From Hyphomicrobiales bacterium (GTDB lineage Bacteria > Pseudomonadota > Alphaproteobacteria > Rhizobiales > Hyphomicrobiaceae): a DNA stretch of 7,271 bases. Every line of letters starts with the position of its first letter. The stretch's first letter is position 1. The notes beneath the pieces are model-generated. The model was not told the DNA's origin. It saw only the letters and a program-made list of their open reading frames with translations, and ran no database searches. The stretch covers positions 1 to 7,271 of the forward strand of contig JAFKKW010000419.1 of assembly GCA_017304275.1 (NCBI GenBank). The letters are read 5' to 3'. A program made the position numbers and the translations under genes. This document shows positions 1-5,431 of this stretch, piece by piece.

Positions 1-204
1 GAACAGGCTGCTGAGCCGCGCGCGCGAGCTCATTTTCATATGATAGTTGGAGCCGGGGACGACGAACTGATTGGCCTCGAGGTCTTTGTAGAAGACCATC
101 TGACCCGTCTCCGGGCATTTGACCCAGAGGTTCTCCGGCACCTCGCGCTTCGTCGTAAGGAAGCTGCGGATCTTGGGACGGACGACGTTGTTGATCCAGT
201 TCAC
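1..204 (-). CDS. accD: Acetyl-CoA carboxylase carboxyltransferase subunit beta (AccD), N-terminal 68 residues only
   Basis: This is the start of AccD, which with AccA transfers the carboxyl group from carboxybiotin to acetyl-CoA to make malonyl-CoA, the first committed step of fatty acid synthesis in the cytoplasm. The frame is open from a GTG at 204 to the window edge, so the catalytic crotonase-like domain lies outside. The N-terminus reads MNWINNVVRPKIRSFL, and residues 27-58 align with the AccD zinc-ribbon segment (LWVKCPETGQ, then YHMKM). GTG is chosen because it sits 9 nt from a good Shine-Dalgarno sequence (TCAGGAG, 214-220) and gives the expected family N-terminus. Only Cys30 of the four zinc-binding cysteines of the E. 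coli protein is present; the others are replaced by Thr33, Val49 and Ser52. I recall this loss in other rhizobial AccD proteins, so it is probably a clade trait. The gene lies 142 nt after trpA with no visible terminator between, so co-transcription is possible. Confidence 0.93.
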   Translation of the reverse strand, partial: MNWINNVVRPKIRSFLTTKREVPENLWVKCPETGQMVFYKDLEANQFVVPGSNYHMKMSSRARLSSLF

Positions 205-213
205 GCTTGACCG

Positions 214-220
214 CTCCTGA
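214..220 (-). promoter_or_regulatory. Ribosome binding site fixing the GTG start of accD
   Basis: TCAGGAG on the minus strand ends 9 nt before the GTG at 204. It is the only strong Shine-Dalgarno match nearby and supports GTG rather than an upstream start. Confidence 0.75.
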
Positions 221-346
221 GGTGCGCTCCGAACAGGAGGCACGATGAAACATAGATCCGGGTCATCAAATCTCGATCTGCTCCGGTAAAGAGCGTAGGC
301 CGTGCCGCACGTCGAAGGAAGGATGAGCCGCGCGGGCGTCCGTCGC

Positions 347-1180
347 TTACGACGTTCTGAGTGCCGCGCTGAGGCCTTCGACCAAACTTAGGACAGCGCC
401 CGCCGTATTACCAGTCGCGCGCCCGTCCTGGGTTAAGCTTGTTTCGATGGCGCGGACCAGCGCCGAGCCGACGACGACCCCGTCGGCGGTCTCGCCGATG
501 GCGCGCGCCTGCTCGGGGGTTTTTACGCCAAATCCGACCGCGACGGGAAGGGTTGTCGCGCGCTTCAGCCGCGCCACCTGCAGTTGAACGTCCTCCGGAT
601 TGGCCGAGCCCGCGCCCGTGATGCCGGTGATGGAAACGTAGTAAAGAAAACCGGACGTGTTTTTCAGTACGGTCTTCAAGCGCTTATCGTCTGTGGTCGG
701 CGTGGCGAGGCGGATGAAGTTGAGCCCCCGGCCGATCGCCGGCAGGCACAGCTCGTCGTCGGCCTCGGGCGGAACATCCACAACGATCAGCCCGTCGACA
801 CCCGCCGCCGCCGCGTCGTCGAGAAATGTCTCGTTCGGATAGACGTAGATGGGATTGTAGTAGCCCATGAGCACGATCGGCGTGTCCGCGTCGGTCTTGC
901 GGAACGCACGCACCATGTCGAGCGTCTTGCGCATCGTGTGTCCGGCCTTGAGCGCGCGCAGCGACGACGCCTGGATGGCAGGCCCATCCGCCATCGGGTC
1001 CGAGAACGGCATGCCGAGCTCGATGATATCGGCGCCTGCCTTCGGCAGTCCGTTGAGGATCGCCGACGATGTCTCGAGATCGGGATCGCCCGCCGTGATG
1101 AAGCACACGAGCGCGGCGCGCCCTTCCTTTTTCAGCGCCGCAAAGCGCCGATCGATCCGCGTTTCTTTCAGACTGGTCAT
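347..1180 (-). CDS. trpA: Tryptophan synthase alpha subunit
   Basis: TrpA cleaves indole-3-glycerol phosphate to indole and glyceraldehyde-3-phosphate and passes indole through a tunnel to TrpB in the cytoplasmic alpha2-beta2 complex. The 277-residue protein is of normal length for this TIM barrel. Both catalytic acids are visible: Glu54 in IIELGMPFSDP and Asp65 in MADGPAIQ, matching E. coli Glu49 and Asp60. The beta6-loop6 region reads YYVSITGITG, and the phosphate-binding turns appear as GFGVKTPEQ and VVVGSALV near the C-terminus. It starts at ATG with only a weak Shine-Dalgarno sequence. The gene comes 226 nt after trpB, separated by a repeat pair, so the usual tight trpB-trpA coupling is absent. 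It ends in TAA, and no intrinsic terminator follows. Identification is certain at family level; the start is fairly sure because the N-terminus matches the family. Confidence 0.97.
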   Translation of the reverse strand: MTSLKETRIDRRFAALKKEGRAALVCFITAGDPDLETSSAILNGLPKAGADIIELGMPFSDPMADGPAIQASSLRALKAGHTMRKTLDMVRAFRKTDADTPIVLMGYYNPIYVYPNETFLDDAAAAGVDGLIVVDVPPEADDELCLPAIGRGLNFIRLATPTTDDKRLKTVLKNTSGFLYYVSITGITGAGSANPEDVQLQVARLKRATTLPVAVGFGVKTPEQARAIGETADGVVVGSALVRAIETSLTQDGRATGNTAGAVLSLVEGLSAALRTS

Positions 1181-1207
1181 GAAGCGGCGTTCCGAAGTTT
1201 GGAGATG

Positions 1208-1304
1208 TATCTGGGCACCGGCCTTCGCCGGTGTTACGTGAGTTTGAGGCGGATCGTGAAGCTGGCAGCAACGTCATCCCGGCGGAGGCCGGGATCCAGA
1301 CACG
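1208..1304. repeat. REPIN-like pair of inverted REP hairpins between trpB and trpA (pair 1)
   Basis: Two hairpins face each other. The left one has stem CACCGGC/GCCGGTG with loop CTTC (1216-1233). The right one has stem ATCCCGGC/GCCGGGAT with loop GGAG (1276-1295). Each has an ACGT on its inner side (1236-1239 and 1271-1274) and a CCAGA-like end on its outer side. The inner ACGT motifs are 31 nt apart. Two similar pairs occur at 3515-3606 and 5432-5557. Repeats of this kind in bacterial intergenic DNA can stabilise mRNA 3' ends or bind proteins; no function is shown here. Confidence 0.8.
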
Positions 1305-1406
1305 CTTGCCGGATCGCGCTTCGACATGGCTCCGACGAACGTCGCCGATACGATGGAGTGGGCGCGTGGTGCCATGCGTCTACTGGCGAGCGAAAAAGCG
1401 CTTCCG

Positions 1407-2678
1407 TCAAAGCTTGATCCCCAGATAGCCGGCGACGGCGAACACGTCCTTGTCGCCGCGTCCGCACATGTTCATGACGAGCAGGTTGTCCTGGGGCAGC
1501 GTCGGCGCGAGCTTGGTGACCCAGCCGAGCGCATGCGAGGGCTCGAGCGCCGGGATGATGCCTTCAAGCTTCGCCGAGAGCTGGAACGCGTCGAGCGCTT
1601 CCTTGTCGGTGATGGAGACGTACTGCACGCGCCCGCTGTCCTTGAGCCACGAATGCTCGGGGCCGACGCCAGGATAGTCGAGGCCCGCGGAGATCGAATG
1701 CCCTTCGAGGATCTGCCCCTCGCCGTCCTGCAGCAGATACGTACGGTTCCCGTGCAGCACGCCGGGACGCCCGCCGTTCATCGACGCCGCATGCCCGTTC
1801 TCGACATCGAGACCGTGTCCGCCCGCTTCCACGCCGTAGATCGCCACGCCCTCATCGTCGAGAAACGGGTGGAAGAGGCCGATGGCGTTCGAGCCGCCGC
1901 CGATGCAGGCGACGAGCGTGTCCGGCAAGCGCCCCTCGCGCTCGAGCATCTGTGCGCGCGTCTCGTTGCCGATGATCGCCTGGAAGTCGCGCACCATGGC
2001 GGGATAGGGATGCGGCCCCGCTGCCGTGCCGATCAGATAGTAGGTGTCGCGCACGTTGGTCACCCAATCGCGCAAGGCTTCGTTCATGGCGTCCTTGAGC
2101 GTGCCCGCGCCCGCCGTGACCGGATTGACCTTGGCGCCGAGCATGTGCATGCGCGCCACGTTCGGCGATTGCCGCGCGACGTCGGTCGCGCCCATGTAGA
2201 TCTCGCACGGCAGCCCGAAGCGTGCGCAAACCGTTGCGACCGCGACCCCGTGTTGGCCCGCGCCGGTCTCCGCGATGATGCGCGTCTTTCCCATGCGCCG
2301 CGCGAGCTGGATCTGGCCGAGGCAGTTGTTGATCTTGTGGCTGCCCGTGTGGTTGAGTTCGTCGCGCTTGAAATAGATCTTGGCGCCGCCGGTGCCACCC
2401 TGCGCCTTCGCCACGTCGCGGAAATGCTGCGTCAGACGTTCGGCGAAATAGAGCGGGCTCGGCCGTCCGCCGTAGTGGTTGAGCAGATCGGTCAGCTCGG
2501 CCTGGAACGCGGGATCGTTCTTGGCCGTCGTGTAGGCCGTCTCGAGATCGAGGATCAGCGGCATCAGCGTCTCAGCGACGAACCGGCCGCCGTAAAGCCC
2601 GAAATGGCCGCGCTCGTCCGGCCCGGTCATGAGCGTGTTGAGCTTGGCTTCGCTCGATTTCTGCGTGTTCGAGGCCAT
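1407..2678 (-). CDS. trpB: Tryptophan synthase beta subunit (PLP enzyme)
   Basis: TrpB condenses indole with L-serine to give L-tryptophan using pyridoxal phosphate, in complex with TrpA. From the start chosen here the protein has 423 residues. The PLP lysine is Lys115 in HTGSHKINN, the catalytic Glu137 lies in ETGAGQHG (137-144), the phosphate-binding loop GGGSNAIG is at 260-267, and the C-terminal GRGDKD is at 407-412. The ATG at 2678 is preferred because GAGGAT (2687-2692) lies 8 nt upstream and the protein then enters the family pattern (TGPDERGHFGLYGGRFVAE) after a short tail. An in-frame ATG at 2741 would add 21 Arg-rich residues unlike the family; it has a weak ribosome site and lies at the edge of a hairpin. 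Residues about 87-98 look a few residues longer than typical (AQGGTGG before AKIYFKRDE). The gene is separated from trpF by a terminator and a 128-nt leader. Confidence 0.96.
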   Translation of the reverse strand: MASNTQKSSEAKLNTLMTGPDERGHFGLYGGRFVAETLMPLILDLETAYTTAKNDPAFQAELTDLLNHYGGRPSPLYFAERLTQHFRDVAKAQGGTGGAKIYFKRDELNHTGSHKINNCLGQIQLARRMGKTRIIAETGAGQHGVAVATVCARFGLPCEIYMGATDVARQSPNVARMHMLGAKVNPVTAGAGTLKDAMNEALRDWVTNVRDTYYLIGTAAGPHPYPAMVRDFQAIIGNETRAQMLEREGRLPDTLVACIGGGSNAIGLFHPFLDDEGVAIYGVEAGGHGLDVENGHAASMNGGRPGVLHGNRTYLLQDGEGQILEGHSISAGLDYPGVGPEHSWLKDSGRVQYVSITDKEALDAFQLSAKLEGIIPALEPSHALGWVTKLAPTLPQDNLLVMNMCGRGDKDVFAVAGYLGIKL

Positions 2679-2686
2679 GGGCCTTG

Positions 2687-2692
2687 ATCCTC
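2687..2692 (-). promoter_or_regulatory. Ribosome binding site deciding the trpB start
   Basis: GAGGAT on the minus strand ends 8 nt before the ATG at 2678. It favours that start over the in-frame ATG at 2741. Confidence 0.65.
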
Positions 2693-2698
2693 TTGCGG

Positions 2699-2716
2699 CG
2701 CGCCGATCAGGGCGCG
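2699..2716 (-). other. GC-rich hairpin just upstream of the trpB ribosome site
   Basis: A perfect 6-bp stem CGCGCC/GGCGCG with loop CTGATC (minus strand) ends 6 nt before the trpB Shine-Dalgarno sequence. No run of T follows, so it is not a terminator. It could affect ribosome access to trpB, but in GC-rich DNA such a short stem may arise by chance. Confidence 0.35.
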
Positions 2717-2739
2717 GGAATTTCAGGTCTGCTTGGACC

Positions 2740-2779
2740 ATGATCGCTTCGGACCCTATCAGTCCGAAGCGTGAATCAT
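2740..2779. promoter_or_regulatory. Long perfect dyad in the trpB leader (possible operator or RNA hairpin)
   Basis: A 10-bp perfect inverted repeat CGCTTCGGAC/GTCCGAAGCG (2745-2754 and 2762-2771) encloses a 7-nt loop. After a 3-nt bulge on one side (2772-2774) it continues with five more pairs, ATGAT/ATCAT (2740-2744 and 2775-2779). No T-run follows on either strand, which argues against an intrinsic terminator. On the minus strand TATGAT (2775-2780) resembles a -10 box, which would place the 10-bp dyad over the start of transcription, where a repressor could act. I found no convincing -35 box, so the promoter part is weak; the dyad itself is clear. Confidence 0.5.
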
Positions 2780-2789
2780 AGGTCTCATC

Positions 2790-2818
2790 AAAAAGCTAGA
2801 GCATTGTCATGCTCTAGC
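2790..2818 (-). terminator. Intrinsic terminator overlapping the trpF stop codon
   Basis: On the minus strand a perfect 10-bp stem GCTAGAGCAT/ATGCTCTAGC (2809-2818 and 2795-2804) with loop GACA is followed directly by TTTTTG (2789-2794). The first arm encodes the last three residues of TrpF (Ala-Arg-Ala), and the TGA stop (2807-2809) spans the arm-loop junction. The structure works only in the minus direction and should end or reduce transcription between trpF and trpB. Confidence 0.8.
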
Positions 2819-3472
2819 GGCCTTTGCCGCCTGAAGGAAGCGGCGGATGCGCTCGGGATCCTTCTCGCCCGGTCGGCTTTCGACCCCCGAGGAGACGTCG
2901 ACGATGGCCGCGCCCGTGAGCGCGATGGCCGCCGCCACGTTTTCCGGGGTCAGGCCGCCGGCCAGCGCGAACGGAGCCCGATCCCGCGCACCGTCCAGGA
3001 TGTGCCAGTCGAAGGCGAGGCCGTTGCCACCCGGAAGCGCCGCCGGATCGGCGGGCGGTTTGGCATCGAACATCAGGAGGTCCGCGCCGCCGCCCGGTTC
3101 GAGATAGGAATAGGCCGCCGTCACCTCCTCCGCCGTGCCGACCGGCACTGCCTTGAGCACGGAAAGCCCGCTGCGGATGCGGATCGCCTCTGCGCGTGCG
3201 GGCGTCTCGTGGCCATGAAGCTGAATGACGTCCGGCCGAACCTCGCCCGCAACCAAATCGACGAGCGCGTCGTCCGGATCGACGAGCAGCGTCACGGTCT
3301 GGGCGCCGCCGCTGGCCCGCGTATGCCGCACGAGCGCCGCGGCCTCGGCAACGGACACGTTGCGCGGGCTTTTCGGAAACAGCACGAAGCCCACCAAGTC
3401 GGCACCCGCCGCAAGCGCGGCATCGAGCGCGGCCTCGGTACGCAATCCGCAGATTTTCACGCGTGTGGACAT
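2807..3472 (-). CDS. trpF: Phosphoribosylanthranilate isomerase
   Basis: TrpF converts N-(5'-phosphoribosyl)anthranilate to CdRP by an Amadori rearrangement, an earlier step of the same tryptophan pathway as trpBA. From the ATG at 3472 the protein has 221 residues, normal for this TIM barrel. The general base Cys8 lies in VKICGLRTE. Asp136 in LMFDAKPP is the likely general acid (Asp126 in the Thermotoga maritima enzyme). The phosphate-binding parts read GGNGLAFDW (148-156), FALAGGLTPEN and DVSSGVES (192-199). The frame is open upstream to an ATG at 3571, but those 33 residues would be encoded by repeat DNA and have no counterpart in the family. The Shine-Dalgarno sequence before 3472 is weak, so the exact start is slightly open. 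The 3' end forms one arm of a terminator. Confidence 0.95.
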   Translation of the reverse strand: MSTRVKICGLRTEAALDAALAAGADLVGFVLFPKSPRNVSVAEAAALVRHTRASGGAQTVTLLVDPDDALVDLVAGEVRPDVIQLHGHETPARAEAIRIRSGLSVLKAVPVGTAEEVTAAYSYLEPGGGADLLMFDAKPPADPAALPGGNGLAFDWHILDGARDRAPFALAGGLTPENVAAAIALTGAAIVDVSSGVESRPGEKDPERIRRFLQAAKAARA

Positions 3473-3514
3473 AGATCGCTTTGGGTTGGAGACATCTGCG
3501 AGTTTTGCAAGCGG

Positions 3515-3606
3515 ATCTGGATCCCGGACTCCGCCGGGATGACGTGGTTTAGTCCGGCAGCCTTCCACCAAAACGTCACACCGGCGAAGGCCGGTGTCCA
3601 GACACG
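3515..3606. repeat. REPIN-like pair of inverted REP hairpins between the LapA-domain gene and trpF (pair 2)
   Basis: The left hairpin has arms ATCCCGG/CCGGGAT (3521-3527 and 3534-3540); an A-G mismatch replaces the eighth pair seen in other copies. The right hairpin has stem ACACCGGC/GCCGGTGT with loop GAAG (3578-3597). Inner ACGT motifs (3542-3545 and 3573-3576) are 27 nt apart, and the outer ends read ATCTGG and CCAGACACG. Orientation is the same as in the other two pairs. Read on the minus strand, the right hairpin is followed by GACGTTTTGG, so it might also act as a weak transcript end for the gene at 3650-4012. Confidence 0.8.
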
Positions 3607-3649
3607 TCTGTCGGGTCTGGGATCAATCTGCGTGTGACGCGCACCCAGA

Positions 3650-4012
3650 CTACGCCGCGTTGCGCTTGTCGGGAGCGGCGAGCGCCTTGGCGCGGGCGCT
3701 GACCTCGGCATCGCGTTCGCGCATGAGGCGGTCGGCTTCCGTTTGCCATCGCCGCGCCTCGCCGGAGCGGACCCGCGCCGTTCGCCGCCATCGGCTCTGC
3801 GACAGCCACGTCGCCGTGCCGCCGAGAAGCACGCCGATCAGCAGCGCCCCGAACAGGAAGCCGTAGAACGGCAGCACGACCGACAGCACCGGCGTTTCCG
3901 GCCGGAATGGATCGAGCACGAGCCGGGCCGCATGACGGTTTGCGACCGCGAGCGTGATGAGAAGCGCCGCCGCGGGAAACGCCACCAGAAGCCAGATGAT
4001 TCGTCTGAGCAC
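3650..4012 (-). CDS. LapA-domain (DUF1049-type) small inner-membrane protein
   Basis: This 120-residue protein has the layout of the LapA-domain family, small inner-membrane proteins; in E. coli LapA helps assemble or regulate lipopolysaccharide synthesis together with LapB. Two hydrophobic segments are visible, at about residues 5-24 and 42-65. Between them is ANRHAARLVLDPF, close to the NR-x-V-x-LDPF pattern I associate with alphaproteobacterial members. The tail from about residue 70 is charged, rich in Arg, Glu and Ala, and probably helical in the cytoplasm. No LapB gene is visible here, so the E. coli role is carried over only by family and no symbol is given. The start is GTG, supported by AGGAG (4018-4022) 5 nt upstream. 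It follows ihfB by 48 nt and is probably co-transcribed with it. The family assignment is fairly sure; the function is not. Confidence 0.82.
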   Translation of the reverse strand: MLRRIIWLLVAFPAAALLITLAVANRHAARLVLDPFRPETPVLSVVLPFYGFLFGALLIGVLLGGTATWLSQSRWRRTARVRSGEARRWQTEADRLMRERDAEVSARAKALAAPDKRNAA

Positions 4013-4017
4013 GCTCG

Positions 4018-4022
4018 CTCCT
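4018..4022 (-). promoter_or_regulatory. Ribosome binding site for the GTG start of the LapA-domain gene
   Basis: AGGAG on the minus strand lies 5 nt before the GTG at 4012. The spacing is short but workable, and there is no better start codon nearby. Confidence 0.65.
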
Positions 4023-4060
4023 GTCGATCCATTGAGCGGACGCTCGCGCGCTCCGCCGTT

Positions 4061-4345
4061 TTACGTCGTTGCGTTCAGCCGGTCGCGAAGCTCCTTGCCC
4101 GTCTTGAAGAACGGGACGAACTTCTCTGCAACCGGCACCGGTGTGCCGGTCCGCGGGTTGCGCCCTTGGCGTGCCGCCCGGTGCTTCACCGTGAAGGCGC
4201 CGAAACCGCGCAATTCCACACGATCGCCCTGCGCGAGCGCATCGACGATCTCGTCGAACACGACATTGACGATCCGCTCGACGTCACGATGATAAAGATG
4301 CGGATTCGAGGCTGCAATTTTTTGAATAAGTTCTGATTTGATCAA
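4061..4345 (-). CDS. ihfB: Integration host factor subunit beta
   Basis: IHF is a DNA-bending heterodimer (IhfA-IhfB) that shapes promoters, replication origins and recombination sites. The 94-residue protein matches IHF-beta along its length: it begins IKSELIQKIAASNPH, has RVELRGFGAF at residues 42-51, and carries the DNA-intercalating beta arm GRNPRTG at 61-67, with Pro64 as the bending proline. It ends with the typical FFKTGKELRDR. The start codon is TTG, supported by GGGAGG (4354-4359) 8 nt upstream and by the family N-terminus. No in-frame ATG or GTG lies nearby upstream. IHF-beta rather than HU or IHF-alpha is indicated by the N-terminal sequence and by the position next to rpsA and sppA. 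It lies 29 nt after sppA and is probably in the same operon. Confidence 0.96.
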   Translation of the reverse strand: MIKSELIQKIAASNPHLYHRDVERIVNVVFDEIVDALAQGDRVELRGFGAFTVKHRAARQGRNPRTGTPVPVAEKFVPFFKTGKELRDRLNATT

Positions 4346-4353
4346 AGCACGGG

Positions 4354-4359
4354 CCTCCC
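4354..4359 (-). promoter_or_regulatory. Strong ribosome binding site for the TTG start of ihfB
   Basis: GGGAGG on the minus strand lies 8 nt before the TTG at 4345, at ideal spacing. It decides the use of this rare start codon. Confidence 0.75.
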
Positions 4360-4374
4360 GACGGAATTATTTCT

Positions 4375-5346
4375 TTAGTTTTCCGCAGGTTGCCAAACCG
4401 AAACAAGCCCGTCAAGGCCAAGCCGGCCCATGTTCGCGGGCAGGGCCACAAGATTAACCAGTCCGCCGAGGGCATGGACCAGCGCCGTTCCGGCCGCCCG
4501 GGACGCCCCTCCCGTCAGCGCACCCCACGCGCTGTCGGTGTCGGGCTTCCAGTCGACCACCTTGAGGTCCTTGCTCACGTTACGGCTGGTTTCGAGCCAG
4601 TGCACGGCTTCCGCTTCGCCGCCGATCTCGTCGATGAGCTTGTTGGAGAGTGCCTGCCGGCCCGAGTAGATCCGCCCCTGCACGAGACCGTCCACGTCCC
4701 GCGGATTGATGCCGCGCCGGTCCTGGACCAGCGACAGGAACCAGCGGAAGCCGTCGTCGATGGTCTCCTGCATGACCTTTCGGGCGCCCTCGGAGGTCGG
4801 CTCGAACGGGTTCGGCACCGCCTTGAGGTCGCCGCTCTTCACCTCGTTGAACTTCACGCCGAGCTTGCCCAGCATCTCGGACACCTCCGGCCACTGCGCG
4901 AGTACGCCGACGGAGCCGGTGATCGTGTTGCCGCGCGCCACGATGTGATCCGTGCCGAGCCCGACGATATAGCCCGCCGATGCCGCGATCGTGCCGAACT
5001 GCGCCACCACGGGCTTTTTCTCGGCAACGTCGCGCAGCGCCAGATAGAGGCTTTCGCCGCCCGTCGTCGTGCCGCCGGGACTGTTGACGAACACCAAGAG
5101 CGCCTCGACGTGCTTCGCGTCGCGGATCTTCTTCAGCATCGCGATCTGGTCGCGGTCGTCCGTGATCGTGCCCTCGATGGCGACGCGCGCGATCTGCCTC
5201 GCGCCGCCGAGCGCAGAGAGATTGTCGCTGCCGAACATCAGCGCGCCGAGAAGGAGCCCGACGAACAGAACCGCAGCGGTGCGCCAGAAGGCGAGGCGCC
5301 GGCGCATGCGGCGGCGGTCGATAACGGCTTCGGTTTCGAGCGACAT
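4375..5346 (-). CDS. sppA: Signal peptide peptidase SppA, short single-domain form
   Basis: SppA is a membrane-anchored serine protease that degrades signal peptides left after protein export. The 323-residue protein is the short form with one protease domain, like Bacillus SppA, and about half the length of the E. coli enzyme. A basic N-terminus (RRRMRRR, 11-17) precedes one membrane segment at about 21-39, so the protease domain should face the periplasm. The nucleophile is Ser123 in GTIAASAGY and the general base is Lys175 in KSGDLKAVPNPF. Their spacing of 52 residues equals that of Ser147 and Lys199 in B. subtilis SppA. VNSPGG (88-92) forms the conserved substrate-side turn. The residue after the nucleophile is Ala where many homologues have Gly. 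The ATG at 5346 has GGAG about 9 nt upstream. It follows rpsA after a terminator and a candidate promoter, and leads into ihfB. Confidence 0.93.
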   Translation of the reverse strand: MSLETEAVIDRRRMRRRLAFWRTAAVLFVGLLLGALMFGSDNLSALGGARQIARVAIEGTITDDRDQIAMLKKIRDAKHVEALLVFVNSPGGTTTGGESLYLALRDVAEKKPVVAQFGTIAASAGYIVGLGTDHIVARGNTITGSVGVLAQWPEVSEMLGKLGVKFNEVKSGDLKAVPNPFEPTSEGARKVMQETIDDGFRWFLSLVQDRRGINPRDVDGLVQGRIYSGRQALSNKLIDEIGGEAEAVHWLETSRNVSKDLKVVDWKPDTDSAWGALTGGASRAAGTALVHALGGLVNLVALPANMGRLGLDGLVSVWQPAEN

Positions 5347-5379
5347 CGGGCATGCTCCAGGGATTAAGCCATTGCCGGC

Positions 5380-5408
5380 AAAATAGGAAACCGCCGCACC
5401 GTGCGCAA
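5380..5408 (-). promoter_or_regulatory. Candidate sigma-70-type promoter for sppA-ihfB
   Basis: On the minus strand TTGCGC (5403-5408) and TATTTT (5380-5385) are separated by 17 nt, and the -10 box ends 33 nt before the sppA ATG. The match to consensus is only partial. The position, after the rpsA terminator and before sppA, is where a promoter would be needed. Confidence 0.35.
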
Positions 5409-5431
5409 TGCCCGTCCGTCTCGAAACGTCA

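Noticed and set aside
205..346. Promoter or terminator between trpA and accD
   Set aside because: I found no hairpin with a T-run and no -35/-10 pair with acceptable spacing; only the accD ribosome site is supported.
1208..1304. CRISPR array or insertion-sequence ends
   Set aside because: The repeats are paired inverted hairpins, not direct repeats with unique spacers, and no transposase gene or target duplication is visible.
584..1417. Long plus-strand open frame of 277 codons opposite trpA
   Set aside because: It is antisense to trpA, Arg-rich and low in complexity, with no recognisable motif; long antisense frames are expected in DNA of this GC content.
1326..2687. Plus-strand open frame of 453 codons opposite trpB
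   Set aside because: It mirrors the codon structure of trpB, and its product is rich in Arg, Val, His and Ala without domain character. trpB has all its catalytic motifs on the minus strand.
2679..2741. Longer trpB starting at the ATG at 2741
   Set aside because: The extra 21 residues are unlike the family, the ribosome site is weak, and the start lies at the foot of a hairpin; the ATG at 2678 has GAGGAT at 8 nt.
2679..2806. Tryptophan attenuator or riboswitch before trpB
   Set aside because: There is no short leader frame with Trp codons and no terminator between the dyads and trpB; only unexplained hairpins remain.
3473..3571. Longer trpF starting at 3571
   Set aside because: The extension would be translated from REP repeat DNA, and the family N-terminus begins at 3472.
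4013..4060. Possible terminator between ihfB and the LapA-domain gene
   Set aside because: Only a short 5-bp stem with a large interior loop can be drawn, and no T-run follows.
4390..5367. Plus-strand open frame of 325 codons opposite sppA
   Set aside because: It is antisense to a clear SppA with conserved Ser and Lys; the product resembles no family I know.
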